Shown: in pieces, positions 44,838-57,600 of the stretch
Layout of the letters: every line of letters begins with the position of its first letter
Numbering within the stretch: position 1 is the first letter of the stretch
From: Auriscalpium vulgare
Taxonomy: Eukaryota > Basidiomycota > Agaricomycetes > Russulales > Auriscalpiaceae
NCBI GenBank assembly: GCA_019915015.1
Contig: JAHBBC010000016.1
Coordinates: 186,001-250,000, forward strand
Direction: 5' to 3'
Length of the DNA stretch: 64,000 nt
The notes under the pieces: model-generated
Databases searched by the model: none
Told to the model about the DNA's origin: nothing
The model's input: the letters and a program-made list of their open reading frames with translations, nothing else
Translations under genes and position numbers: made by a program

Positions 44838-46388
44838 TCAAGCATCTTCGTCCTCGCTGTCCTCTCCATCTTCTGCATTTTCCTCTTCATCCAATTCGCC
44901 ACTGTCTTGGTCATCGTCCTCGTCCTCGTTCCCCTCGTCGTCGTCCCCCTCGTCGTCGTCGTAGTCGTCGTCGTCGGAATACACATCCGCCTTCAACTCA
45001 CACTCGTCTCGGACATCCTCCTCCGAGACCTGGAGTTGAGCCGCCATGCCCTCCATCTCACTGTCAAAATGTTCCTGGAGCCGCACACCGCGGTGTACAC
45101 ACGCGTCTTTGAGTGCTTGGTACACGCCCTCCTTGAACTCCATCGGTCGAGCGAAACCTCCTATCGCCCGCGAGCCAGTCATCACCGCGAGCCGCTTCAG
45201 CTCCGGCAGGCGGCGCGGTTGCATGCGGAGCATATCTGTGAGCACGTGGATTTCGTCGGTGTCTTTTCGGATGCGGTAGTCCAGTTGCTTGAGCGCTGGG
45301 AAGCTCTGCGCGTCGGTGAATACGCCCGGGACCATCCATGCACTGGAAACCTCGAGGTGTTCTAGTGCTGGATGTGATGCGAGCGCAGCGGCTACCTGGG
45401 CGCCAAACTTGTCGAGCAAGGAATTGGGGAAGCTCAGGCTGCCGTTGATGTGGATGTGGGTAAGTCGGGGGAGCGCTTTCAGGGCGAAGACGCCGGGGTG
45501 GTGAAGAGGATGTGGAGATCGGCTGTGAGGCTGGAGATGTTCGGTGCGATTTGGGCAAGTGCAAGGATATCCTTTCCCATAAAGTTGTATCGGTCATCAA
45601 AGCTTTCCAAAACGGAGAGCGCCCCGGTTCGGACAGGGTACGAAACCTTCATTTCCGCCGCCGCACGCTCTTCCTCTGTGGCTATTTCTGTGTCTTCGGA
45701 ATTGGAATTCTCATCATTCCAGAAGTCCGATAGGACGTGCTGGTAGAGTCTGATCGCACGCAGCTCCGGCCAAGACTGCATCATGCCAAAAAACTGCGAA
45801 ACCGTCGCGAACCGCACGCACGGGTTGTCGCGCATGTCGCGCGGGATGATGACCAACTTCTGCAAGCGCACCGCGCCATGCATAGCCTCGCGCAAGGCAA
45901 CAAGTGCCTCCCCGCCGCCGTATCCGAACAAATGCAGCTTCCGCAGGTTTATCGGCCCACAGAGCGCGACGAGACCCGCTAGAGCGTGTGTCCCACCCTT
46001 CTCGTCGCTGTCCATTGTCCCAAAATATATGGCGCGCACCATGGCCTTGAGATTGGGAGAGGATTCAAGAGTGCGTTGAAGACGTGATGCTGTGCGTAGA
46101 AGGACAGCAGAGCCAAGGTAGATGGATGTGTAGAGAAGCTCGCGTGCGACGGGAAGCCATGACTTGCTGACGCGCGCCAGCTTGGGGAGAGTGTGGCTCG
46201 CGACCATGTCAAAGTACGAGCGGCGTTTGGTCATGCTGAATATTTTGAGCAGGACTTCGACGGGGAGGGCGGGCGCAACGGGCCCGCGACTTTGGATCTG
46301 GCTTTCAGTCTCTAGGGCAGAAAGCGTAGATACAAGAGTATACTGACGTCCTTTGGGCGAATTTGCTTCTCATCGTCGCGTCTGCCAT
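44838..46388 (-). CDS. F-box/LRR-like protein C, apparent 1-nt deletion
   Basis: The main exon begins at 46311 and encodes the F-box (L-P-V-E-V-L-L-K-I-F-S-M-T-K-R-R, then S-K-S-W-L-P-V-A-R-E-L-L-Y), parallel to protein B. Near 45494 a run of four C (minus strand) stands where five are needed: before it the frame reads L-H-I-L-F-T-T-P, after it G-V-F-A-L-K-A-L-P-R-L, matching protein B. From there the frame is open to the acidic D/E-rich tail ending at 44838. A first exon at 46388 (MADATMRSK) is likely, but its junction phase does not fit cleanly. Either a sequencing error in a homopolymer or an early pseudogene. Confidence 0.65.
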
Positions 46389-49300
46389 CGTCAACGTGCT
46401 TCAAATTGCCGTCAGAAGTGGTGCCAAGCTGTGGTGGCGATAAGCGAAAAATATTCAGCCACCGACAGCCACCGACGCGTTCAATATCATTATGTGAGGT
46501 CATGTCAGCTATCCTTGAACCTAACTAGTCATACCGTACAACGAGTGTCACTCCATCTAGACCTGTTCAGACTCTCGCATCAAGATGTTTGGTCCCGCAC
46601 TATGTGTTCTGATTCTGGCTCACAGGCAGGCAGGGTTGAAGACGTGTCGGAGTGTCTCGACTAACACTCGAGCGACTCTCTTACTGCTGTCTTGTCTTGG
46701 CACCCGATACTTGAGGAGTCGAAGTCTACAACGCACAAGCAGGCCGCACCTGATGTCGGCAGTTGCCTCGGAGTCGGAGTCATCATCACGACCGGTACTG
46801 GTTTTTGTCCAATGGCTTCCGCCCGAATGCCAGGCTGGCAACTCTCGACGAGTCGAGTCTGACCTGCGCATGCATGGCAATTTGTACCACCTGCTGCTGG
46901 TGAGACATGCATCCCATTCCGTCTGGACCGCTGACGAACGCTGTCAGCCCAGTCCAAACTGATGGAGGTGGGGGGCCTAGGCGGCGGGCAAATTTGCCTC
47001 TGTTTGTCCCTCCCCGGAAGTATATGATAATCACTGCGTTCAGGGCCCGAATTCACCAATATAAAGAAGACAAGCTACTTGACGTGTGCGAGGCGGGTGT
47101 AGTAGATAGTGCAATCAGAGTCAAAGTACTCGGTAGTAGATTGGAGTAGATTACGTACTCGGAATCAAAGTAGATGAACGCGGTAAAGGCAAGTACTCTG
47201 GCTGATCGGAGTTCAAGTAGCTGGGGCAACTCCCTGGTTAATCTCGTCGTCGAGTTTGTCCGAGTAGCTGATGTACTACGGGCTGTAGGAGGTGTGGAGC
47301 TGTGACGCAATCATTTGGCAAGAGATTTCGTCAAGTCGCGCGCCGGCGCTCTGCTTGACTCTCGACTTCTACCTTCTCCCATCATGCATCTCCGGTGACG
47401 ACCAACTTCCCGCCCCTTTCCCTGGCAACGAGGACCATTACACGCGCATCCGCATCAAGGACCCGTGGACGAGCGCACCCGTGGAGTAGGGCACGCAGGC
47501 GCCAGGTCATAGCCCCTGACGACGGCTCCGACCTTCAGTCGACGACAACGAGCAGGAGGGAGCCTCGGAGCGCACAGACAGCAGGAGGAGACGAGTCAAG
47601 ATGCGCAAATGACGTTTGGATCGAAATACAAGGTGCGTAAATATGTTGAACATCTATGCGTCCGAGCTACATAACGCGCGCCCACTCGGACCTCGTCTTG
47701 CACTGCCACGATATCACCTCTCTGCTGTGCTCTGAGTTCCTGGTCTGTACTACGCTACTGCGCTCTTTGCTACTGGCTTGTCTTCCTGCGGAGCTTGCGT
47801 CGCGATGAGAACCGAGGAATCCTTGGCCATCGGAGCTAGATATATGCGCGGTAAGTTATTTCCTATGCCTATGCTCTTAGTGTTGTTCTCACCTCGTTGT
47901 TTCACCAGGCTAGGCACGAGCACCCACGGCCGAACACCCAGGCGCGTCAAGATCCGAATTCCCTCCCACCCTTCGGACGACTTCTTCGAGAGAGCGACGA
48001 TGCGACGCGGGCCTGCGGGGTCACTGGGTTATTAGTACATGTATTAATTATATTTGAGTTAATTAAATGATTGCTGTTACATTTGGGTCATATAAGGATC
48101 ACTAGCTGGTAGAAAGTGAAAATGCACGAGAGCCTACTACGACCTGGTCCCAGCTAATTTGACTGTTAGCAGGCTACCTACTTAAGGTCCGAGCAGGCTG
48201 TCTACTCGAACTCTTAGTGTTTGACGTGGTCCCGTCTTGTTCGGTCTACTTGCCGAGTTTCACTCCCCGCTTCCGGGACTCCGAGTAGCTGACGTGGTCG
48301 GAGATACTTTAATGTGTAGTATCCGGGCCCTGAACGCAGTGAATGCGGGCGGTTGGCATCCGACTCGAGACAGGTCCTTTCCGCCCAGTTCCGCCCCTTT
48401 CCCGCCCTTCGCTCTCTCAGTGCCCGCCGCCTTGCATTCGTCTCGCTATTACCTCTACTATGATTGCTTGGATCCCAGGCGACATCCTGCGTCCTGGGCA
48501 GCGTGGCGGGCTGACTCTCCATGTGTCTCGATTGCGATCGGCGTGTCTTCGCTCGCAGTGGGCTCTTACTCCTTCGATCTAGCATGCCAACGACATCCCG
48601 CACTCTGGTCTAGCCGCTGCTCGTCTCCTCGTGTCTACGAACCGCGTCGTATTCGACATCCTCTTGGGTCTTGACGTCTTCCGTGCTTCTCTGCTCAGTG
48701 CTGTGCTCTCTTCTACGTTCCGGGCAGCGTTCTCTCTTCGTGTTCACCTCTCTTGCAGCCAAACGCCTAGGTTCTTCCTTGGTCTGGCGATGTCTCTTAC
48801 TTGCTTGGTCTCGTCTTCAAGCGGCCTGATGGTTCGGGATGGGACCGTTTTCTGCTGGGCGTCGTCCGTGTCGGGGAGCTCCTCTTGGTCCGTCTCGCCT
48901 GGGTCCGCCAGACTTGATTGCACCCCGTTTTAAGCGCTCTTCGATCAATCACAGCAGTTCACCATACGGTTTCTAGACGTCTCCCGCCAGATATGTTTTA
49001 GTCCTTGAGCGCTTCGTGTTCGCACTCGCTCATCCTGATCCTGGTCACTTGTCTCTTCTGCGTCTGCGATTTGTCTCACTCTAAGTTCAGGGGCCTGGGC
49101 TGGTCGGCTTTCCTTCCGCGTTGGTTTCGTATGCTAACAACTCCTACGCGACCGACCAAGTCTGCTATTGTTGCTATCATCTCCTCTTTTTTCCCGAATG
49201 CCCTTGACGTCTTCCTATGCGTTCTTTTGCTGTCACCTCTATCGCCCTACAGGCTGCCCTTGAGGGCTGGGCTACTCCATTCGATTGACAACAAGTCGTC

Positions 49301-49704
49301 TGCCTATAGCACCTCTCATCTGCTCGCTTTGCTGACTCGGACCTGCGCCTTTCTTGCGCTGGGACTCTGGTGACGCGTCTCGTGGGCTCTCCGACATGCT
49401 TCCTTGCACCACCCACAAGCGAACACCGAAGGCTGCCGCCTCGTCTATGCATATCCCGCTGTTGTTTCTCATCTCGACGATCAAGGCGTCGTCTGCATCT
49501 GACGCTCTTGACTACCGACTCTTGCGCCGCCATTCGTGCCGGCGATGGCCTTGTAATTGCTACTTGGCTTTAGCTTGTTTCCGTCGCTCGTGCTCTAGCT
49601 TGTCCGGTCCTAATCCAAGTCTGCTGATCGTGCTCGCTTTACTGCTCTCCCATGATATTCCTTGCCCAGTCGACGGCCGTATTCGTCAACATCCACGTCT
49701 TTGG
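46389..49704. other. Long gene-free stretch
   Basis: 46.4-48.0 kb holds only short frames and repeated short motifs such as GAGTAG/CTACTC (47.08-47.28 kb). 48.03-48.10 kb is AT-rich, unlike the rest of the window. 48.2-49.65 kb is strongly T/C-biased on the plus strand; its minus strand reads as R/E/Q-rich frames resembling disordered gag-type sequence, but no protease, reverse transcriptase or long terminal repeats could be recognised. Confidence 0.35.
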
Positions 49705-50641
49705 CTATACGTCGTACTCCTCTTCCACAGCATCGACGAAGTCCAAAATCTGCAGCACAGGTCAGATCCTAAGCCCGGCTTCCATTGCGACGCGGAAGAG
49801 AATGACGTACAAGTTTGTGCCGTTTGTCTGCAAGCTCTTTGCCCGGCGCCGTCTTCATGCGTTCGCGGATATGTAGGAGTTTGTCGTGGAAGTGCTGAAT
49901 GGCAGAGGCGGGCTGTTCGGGATCACCTATGGGCGCATGGAGCGCACTGCAAGGAGAGGTCAGTAGCATAGAGCTCATTAGGATTACGTTGGCCTACTGG
50001 TTTGTAGCGGCGCTGTAGGCTGCGCAGCGTAGGATACCTGTGCCAAGATACAATGGATTCACGGTTACGGCACTAGGAGACTCCTGGTCACGCACCGAAA
50101 GCGCCAATGGCATCGAGCCGGTCGGCGTCCTGCACGCAATGCAGCTCAACGCAGCTCTGGTGCCACTCGCCCCACAGGCCCGCCTTCCGTAACTTCGTCT
50201 CGTTCGACCAGCTCACATTCTCCACGATCGCGACGATCTGCTTTGCACGCCCATCGGCGATGAGGTCGACGTTCGGCGCGATAGCGTGAGTCTCTTCGAA
50301 GAACGGGCGGAAGTAGGAGTCGGCGTCGGTGTACGAGTCTATGGAGACGTATTTCTTGTCGAGGACGTCGTGGAGCAGCGCGCCGAGCTCGACGGTGAGG
50401 AGGTCGATGGACTGGCCGCTTGCGGCGACGGCGCGCGCGAGGTGAAGGGCGGTCTTTCGTACCCGTCTGACTGTGTGTGGTCAGTGTGGCATTGCGCCGG
50501 AGGACGCAGAGGAGCGTGCGTACCGTGGAAGTGGTCGTGGGATGGGTCTGAGAACTTGGCCATGGTGCGCACCATGTACGCCTCGGCGGCTTTGATGACC
50601 TGAGCCTCGTCGGCGGTTGGGTATGTCGATTCGACGGCCAT
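49705..50641 (-). CDS. HD-domain phosphohydrolase, 237 aa
   Basis: Exons 50641-50524, 50470-50096, 50037-49998, 49946-49811 and 49749-49705 join in phase. The protein starts MAVESTYPTADEAQVIKAAE. HD-superfamily metal ligands are visible: H-D-H-F-H in the first helix, A-L-L-H-D-V (the HD pair) and V-Q-D-A-D-R-L-D-A-I-G near residue 160. A C-terminal helix ends I-L-D-F-V-D-A-V. This is the YpgQ/YedJ-like group found in bacteria and fungi, which are metal-dependent (p)nucleotide hydrolases in the cases studied; the substrate here is not known. Confidence 0.85.
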
Positions 50642-50838
50642 GGCTGCCTGCGCGTCGTCGTCGAGAGAAAGTAAGGAAAACAGTTTTCTGTTGCGGTCAC
50701 GCGAGCGCGACACGCTGATTAGATTGCGGCAACGGCCGGGCAATTATCTGACACGAGCGACGACGCCAACAAGCGTCCCTCCAACACTGACAACACCAGC
50801 TCGCCGACTACTGACACTCCTTGCACACACTCTGCCTG

Positions 50839-53068
50839 ATGGCGTCGACCATTCGAGTCTTACTTCCGTCCTTTCTCTCCATATGTCTTCTGGTTCTCTT
50901 GGTCAGCGCCGGCACGCCCTCGCCCTCGCTCGTCATCCGGGTCCGTCTCATCTCGTCCACCCTCTTCCGTCTTCCTCCTACTGACTTTGCGACACACGTG
51001 CGCCATGCATCTCACCCTCGTTCCCTACCTCGCCTATGCGGACGCCCATGCTCCCACACGGCCGCCACGTACAGGACACCGCGCTCGCAGAGTGCGCCCC
51101 GGTGCGGCAGCTGTCTGCCCTCAAGGAGGAGATCGCCGGAAATGAGTCGCCCGTCATGCGCCAGGTCTTTGCCTGGCTGTTCCCGTTTGGGCCAGGCTGG
51201 AACTCAGGTGCGTGTGCGCCTGCTCGGCCCCCACCGCCTGCTGAACCCCCTCTTCCCGCGAACGTGCTCAGTGCTCGGGACATTCTATATCAGCTCGTAC
51301 GTCCTCCGCACCCTACACGCGCTGGTCGCCAGACGGTTGACGTCCACGTAAACGATGCAGGGTCCCCAACTTCATCCTCGCGTTCATCCCCGCACAAATC
51401 AACCGGGACACGCTGAACACGATGACGGCGTTCGCGGTGCGTCCGTCCCGCGCCCCGGCCGCTGCCTGACACGACGCGCTGGCCCCAGGCACCCGCCCGC
51501 TGACCGCGCTTGCTTTCGCTCTGCTCCAGACCGGCGGCCTCCTGTCCGACGTGTTCCTGCACCTCGTCCCGCACTCGTTCGTCGGCGAGCATCAGGACGG
51601 CGGGGTGCATTTCGTCATGGTCGAGGAGAAGCGCAACATCTTGATCGGGTGCGTCGCTCGGCTGCCGAGATGCATGTCGTCTTCGCCATGCATGCATCAG
51701 AATGTACTGACCGCGACGCACGTTCAATACAGTCTGGGCATCTTTGGTGGCTTCGCGGCTTTCTTTGTGATGGAGAAGACCCTGCGGGTGCTCGGCGGTG
51801 AGGACGGACACTCCCATGAGCACGGGCATGCGGCGCCGAGCGTTGAAGGCGAGGGCACCTCCTCCGCCGTCGCGTCGAGCGTCAGCGGCGAAGGCCTTCG
51901 CGCGCGCGGCGTGTCCGAAAAGGCCGGCGACGAGCACGCAGCAAAGGGCGACGCAGACCACGAGCACGCGCACGGGCAAGGCCCGTCCAAGCTCTCGGCG
52001 TATCTGAACCTGTTCGGCGACTTTGTGCACAATATGTGAGCCCCGCGTCCGCTCTGCTCGCGCCGGATTGCTCATCGCTGGGGGTGCTCTTAGTACCGAC
52101 GGACTCGCGTGCGTGACATCATCGCGTCTAACTCCGCCCGCGCGAGGCGTTCTGAGGTTCTTTTCCCATCAGGATGGCCGCGTCGTTCTACTCGAGTCCG
52201 CTCATCGGCGCGACGACGACGCTCGCGTGCTTCGCGCACGAGATCCCGCACGAAATCGCAGACTACAGCATCCTCATCCGCAGCGGGTTCACCAAGAAGC
52301 AGGCGATGCAGAGCCAGTTCCTCACGGCGGTGGGCGCGTTTGTGAGTACCTCCCTAGCGCTGCTTCCTCCCCCGCATTTTCGACTCCGCGGCACACGTTG
52401 CCGTGCGCCGTTATCTTCTTCGCAGGATCCGTCGCGCTCGCTCTATCCGTCTGTTCCATCGCTAATCCTTTGATCCGTTCCCCACAGGTTGGGTAGGTGA
52501 CATTCAAATTGCGCCGTTGTGCACTCGGGGCCAATTCATTGCGCACAGAACGTTCTTGGGAATCGCAGTTCACAACCTATCGGCCTCTTCACACGAGACT
52601 GACGGGGTGGACCTGGCGGCCGCGGTGCGGCAGAGCGCCTTGGGGCTGCTGGGGACGACGGTGCAGCTGGCTGATCTGGTGCGCTCGCATGTGTCCACTG
52701 CCGATATGCCCGCTGATGTTCGGCACAGGTCATCCCGTTTGTTGCTGGAGGGTTTCTGTACATCGGCGCCGTGGCGGTGCTTCCAACGTAGGTCTTCTGC
52801 TCGCATGACCCTGCGCGGTGCCTCGAGGCCTCACCTCATTGCTTCCTCAGACTACTCCAGGAGAGCAAAAGCGGTAAGCAGGCCCTTCGCGAGGTACGAA
52901 GATCTTCCCACTGTTTGTCGCTGGCTGCCTCATGTCTGACGGGATGTGTTTGCAGTTTGGAGCGATGGCGTTTGGGGTTATGTGCATGTTTCTGGTGGCG
53001 TACGTTGCTATCTCGAGTCTATTGTTCGAGGCTGACGGATCATCTGACGGTGCAGGTGGAACGAGTAG
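50839..53068 (+). CDS. ZIP-family zinc transporter, KE4/SLC39A7 type
   Basis: A signal-peptide-like start (MASTIRVLLPSFLSICLLVL) is followed by exons encoding M-R-Q-V-F-A-W-L-F-P-F-G-P-G-W-N, V-P-N-F-I-L-A-F-I-P-A, V-F-L-H-L-V-P-H-S-F, a histidine-rich loop (G-H-S-H-E-H-G-H and D-H-E-H-A-H-G-Q-G), TM4 F-V-H-N-I-T-D-G-L-A-M-A-A-S-F and TM5 C-F-A-H-E-I-P-H-E-I-A-D-Y. These histidines are the metal-binding signature of the family. The 3' exons encode P-F-V-A-G-G-F-L-Y-I-G, L-L-Q-E-S-K-S-G-K and F-G-A-M-A-F-G-V-M, ending W-N-E. KE4 proteins release zinc from ER/Golgi. A 5-nt exon (52488-52492) gives the best join between exons ending at 52341 and starting at 52549. The junction of exon 1 with the exon near 51055 is not certain. 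Confidence 0.85.
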
Positions 53069-53740
53069 AGGGATATCTGGGCAGACCTGCAGCGTGTGCT
53101 AGTCGTGTGACTCTGACTGGCCTGTGGCACTGTCGCTCGATGGGCGGGCGCGATGTGGTGTACATGACCGTGACGGGGACAAGGGCGGCATGGCGGCCAA
53201 GAGGCCTGTGTAGAAGCAGCCGTGAATCTCGATACGTCACCAGTGGAATAGGCAGGAGAGACCCGAGCGGCCGAACAAAGCCCGTGTGCGTGGCGGGAGG
53301 CCCGTGGGGGTCTTCTGAGGTGCGATGCGCGCAAAAGCCGCCGGGCACTGGCAGGCACGGAGGGTGATACGCGGTGTGTGCGCGTGGCTGGCAGCTGAGC
53401 GGTGTGAGCACGCTGGGTGGCCGCAGGGGCGCTGGGAGATGTGCGGCTGGGGAGGAGAAAGAGGCCATAAGCCCGACGAACGTGCGTGGCCGGGGGCGCC
53501 CGTTGGCTGGGCCGGCGTCTCCGTCATGGACGCGCAAGCGACTTCCAAATATCAGCCACACGACCTTTTTGCACTCAGCCTCCAAGACGTACCTTATTTC
53601 CCGACAGTCGCTATTTCTCTCTCTTGCTCCTCCTCTCCCCCACCAGCCAACAGCCCCGCGAGTGCGTACAGCCCGTCTGCATACCACATCATACAGCTCA
53701 TCTCCGCCTCCTCGCAACACAGGAGCTCCCCGGTCCTCAC
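53069..53740. other. Intergenic
   Basis: No coding signal. GC-rich, with open frames on both strands that are composition effects. Confidence 0.4.
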
Positions 53741-53743
53741 ACC

Positions 53744-53751
53744 CTATAAAA
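53744..53751 (+). promoter_or_regulatory. TATA box upstream of the Nudix gene
   Basis: CTATAAAA stands in a C/T-rich promoter about 255 bp before the ATG at 54008; the leader may contain an intron. Confidence 0.4.
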
Positions 53752-54007
53752 GCCTTCTGCTCGCCCAAAGCCTCCTGCGATCATCCTCTTGCCCCCGCCC
53801 TCGCCACCGCCTGCGCACCGGCATATTACGTTTCCCCACCCAGCCCAACACCCTTCGGCTCCGCCCACGCGTCTTCTACCCATATAATTGTGATCCCATA
53901 CGACTCATGAAGTCGTCTTGAACATCCTGGCTGCCCCATAGTCACCGTCGTCTGCTTCCTCGTCTTCCCGACCGCGTCCACTCGCCCCGCGCCCATCTTC
54001 CACAACC

Positions 54008-54600
54008 ATGTCGACAAAAGGCCGCTCCCAACCCCGGGTCGTGTGCTGCGCAATCCCCATAGCAAGAGCCGCAGGCAAGATCCTCGTCATCACCAGCCGC
54101 AAGCGGCCAAACAACTGGGTCTGTGAGTACACGTGTCTGTCTCTTCTGCCCCCGCCCCCGCGATTTTGGGGCCCGTGCGCGCCGTCGTGGCGAGCTGTGC
54201 TGACCACCGTGTCCTCTCCGCAGTGCCCAAAGGAGGTTGGGAGTCTACGGATGTGGTGTTGGAAGCCGCCGCCTCGCGGGAAGCCTTGGAAGAAGGTCTC
54301 ATCCTTTGCCCCTCTACCCGTGCCCATCCATCCTGACGTATCCCCCGTCCCGCTCGCCCGCCCGCCTTTCTTCCAGCCGGCGTCCGCGGCACCATCACGC
54401 GCTACGTCACGACCATCTACTCCGCCTCGACAACGTACCACTTTTACGAGCTCGACGTGTCGAGCCTCGACGCGGAGTGGCTCGAGGGCAACGAGCGCCG
54501 GCGCGAGTGGGTCGACTTCGCCGAGGCCGTCACGCGCATGTCCTGGAAGCCGGAGCTCGCGCAGGGCCTGCTCCTGTCGTCGCTCGCGCCGCGCCGGTAG
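54008..54600 (+). CDS. Nudix hydrolase, diphosphoinositol polyphosphate phosphohydrolase type, 136 aa
   Basis: Exons 54008-54122, 54224-54295 and 54377-54600 join in phase. The start MSTKGRSQPRVVCCAIPIAR leads to L-P-K-G-G-W-E and the Nudix box G-x5-E-x7-R-E-x2-E-E-x-G, here G-W-E-S-T-D-V-V-L-E-A-A-A-S-R-E-A-L-E-E with the final A-G-V spliced from exon 3. The P-K-G-G-W-E motif and the F-Y-E-L-D-V and E-W-V-D-F-A-E-A segments are those of yeast Ddp1/fission yeast Aps1, which trim inositol pyrophosphates, polyphosphate and Ap6A. The second intron has an unusual GTCTCA donor. Cytoplasm or nucleus. Confidence 0.88.
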
Positions 54601-57600
54601 AATCCGCCCGTCGGCCATCGGAACACCGCACCCCGACCGACCGCCCCGGCAAATGCAATTTTCAAGTTGTACATCGCCTCCCGCTCGCCCCGAGCAGCCC
54701 ACGCCTCCATTCCCCGCATTCCATCCACAGCCATAGACCAAGCCCACGCCCCTCTGCATAACTTACTCGCCTCCCTATTGCTATCCGCATGATACCACGG
54801 CGACGTCGCCCTTTCCGTCCGTCCGCAGCGCACACCGCACGCCCCCACTCACGCGGCCACGGTCCGCCCCACGCCCGCGCCCGCGCCTGCACGCCCGCTG
54901 CCAGGTGCCCGCCGAGCCGCCGTAGACACCTTGCATACATCTGCTTTTGTACACGTCTCGTCTTCTCCATACATTACTTAACTGCTGCAATCGTACGCGG
55001 GCTGCGTCGTTACACTCTGCATCTGAAGGACTCGCCGGCCGCTGCGCCATCTGATCCTTGCCTTTGTCACCACGGTCGATCGTTGCTGCGGCCCTCGACG
55101 GGCGCTCTAATCCACATTGTGTCCGTGTTTTGCCCCACGTTCGTCGTTCTGCTGCCGTTGCCACGTTCCGCCGCAACTGTACGTACCCGCCCTTTCGACA
55201 TAATCCGTTGCCCGTTTTCCTTCCTCGCAGCCCTCGCTCTCCACGCAATGTATTTGAATGAAAATTACCCCGCGGGCCGCTTTGCTGGCTCGGGCAGCGA
55301 CCCTCGTGGCGCAGTTCGCGAGCGCAGATACGTAAGACGGCGGCGAAGTTTCGACGGCCGTTCGAGAGGCGATGGTCGTGGCCCCGGTCTACGGTCGCAG
55401 GCTGCTGGAACGCTGTCTGAGGGTGCGGGGTCTGTGGATGACATAGGTGAGCTTTGCTGCGGTTGGTACACGGGCACTTTTGACAACGCTAGGACAGGTT
55501 CGGCCAGGTCTTTTCTCTGGTGATATTGGCGCACAACCCATGACGGGAAGAACGTGAAGAAAGACCAGCGCGGAATGGTTTGGCCCGGGGCGCAAGGGTA
55601 CTACTTATGTGAAGGATGCAAGAAGCGCCCGCCTTTAGTTGCCTTTCCCCACCACCGTTCCGGCGTTCAATCGTCCCTGGTTCGTCGAGCCCTCCTGCGG
55701 CCTCGCACAATAGCCGCAACCCTCGTCTCTCACCTGTGAACTTCGCGCAGGTGCAGTCACGACCACCGAGCCCTCGCCTAGACCATCAGGCCCTTCTCCC
55801 CGCCGTGCTGGTCTGCCGCCCACCGCCCACCGATCGCCCGCGCACGACTCCTTAGGCCTCAGGCCTCAGCCCACGCTCACAACCTTGCCACTCGGCGCTC
55901 AGCCCTCGCTTGCAGGCCGCATACATCCGCTGCGCTGCGCCGCCAGAGTAGCGACGCGGATGGCATGACAGGCTGCTAAACCTGCCGTGCACGCCGGCCT
56001 GTGCGGCGTGCGCACGCGGCTCTGGATATTGCGTGGGGTTGCAAGCCCTTGCAGATGTGCTCGACGCCGATCGGCTTGGCCATGGCCAGGCGCCGAGCAA
56101 GGCCAGCCTGCGGACGCAGACAATTCGGTATCTGGAATGCCTCCAGCGACGCTGCTTCGCCAGTATGTCTCTGTGGGCGCCTCTCCCGGGCTGCATTGCT
56201 CATGCACATGTATACCTCTAGGTGCTCACACGCGCGTCGAGACCCTACCCACGCACGCCATGCTCTCTGAGCATTTTTCTGTCTCGCGATATGTGGCTTT
56301 TGCCCAACCAAACGCACCGTATGTATGTCTCTGTGCCCGCTGCATTGCTTTGGAAAGTAGGTGCATTTGTGTACGGCTGGCAGGAGACCCACATACGTAG
56401 GCTCGCCCCTTCTAGGTGCAGCCAGGCGCGTCTGGTGATTCCAGCAGGACATGCTTCTCCGTGTAGACCAGATTGGCTGTCTCCTGAGTAGAGGTATAGA
56501 TCTTCCAAGCTCTGCGCCCTGAGTCCTCCTTTGTATAACGGAATGTATGGTCTGGGAACAAGTATGCAGTGCTACTTATTCTGACGTCTCTCGCTGCATG
56601 CTTAGACTATCGCCTTCCACGTAAACCTGGGTGGCAGGCGGATCCACAGCTGTCACGCTTTCCAGCCTTTCTGATCAATCGCGAGCAGCATGCCCGCCAG
56701 TTGGCCCCAGGCCTCTCACTGGCGGCTGCGTCTTCGCAGACACAAATAGCGCACAACGTTGTCATGCCCTCTGCACCTTTTCACATGTCTGCGACCCAGA
56801 TCTCGAGGCGTGGGGTGGGCAGTTGCATATGATTGACGCGTCTGTGGCTGATACATACCGACGCGCCTGTGGCTAACGAGCGCGCCTCAATTGCACCGAC
56901 GCCTTTCGAAATGCGGTCGCTGCTGGAGATTCGACTAACGCGAAACCTCGCTGTACTTACTGTCTTTGATCGACCTGTTGGCGGCCGGCGCGCCATCGTT
57001 GATGCGCATCGCCAGCTCACTGACAGACATCCAAGTACTGAGTCGAAGTTAGTGACTTCATTGTCCAAGTTCGTGCCGACAGTACACACGCCATGGTATC
57101 GAAGTGGCGCACCAGGGAACATCAGGCGACGACTAAGCACTGGCACGCCGGTGACAGTGATATGGAGCACAGCACCATCACCAGCGAGGCTTGCACGGAT
57201 AGTGGCCTGACCGCCAGACATCCCAACGACGTGACCCCCGCCAAGCTCGCCGGCGACGAAAGAGCGTTCCGCGACATGTCCACGCCATCCGCTGCGCTTA
57301 CGCATCCTGTGTCGACTGATCTTGGTCGCCCTGTCGATCATCAGCAGGTGTAGGGCGACATGCTCGAGCTCCATTGCCACCGACACTGTGGAGTTCGGGC
57401 TGCCCCCCCGCGATCGAGCTCATGGCCGTCGTCGTCGAGAGAGCAGCCCCGCAAGCGCTCGCGTCCTGCTCCGAGTCCCGACCGCGTCCTAGGATACCGC
57501 GTCACGCGCCCTCGTCATCGAGGCACCTTGAAGCCGAAGCGCTGAAACCCATCTCGTCCCCTACACAGTCCGAATCTCCGCCGTCCGGAGGCTCCTCGCG

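Noticed and set aside
52174..52473. ZIP transporter exon read through past 52341
   Set aside because: After V-G-A-F the frame loses all family similarity; a GTGAGT donor stands exactly there.
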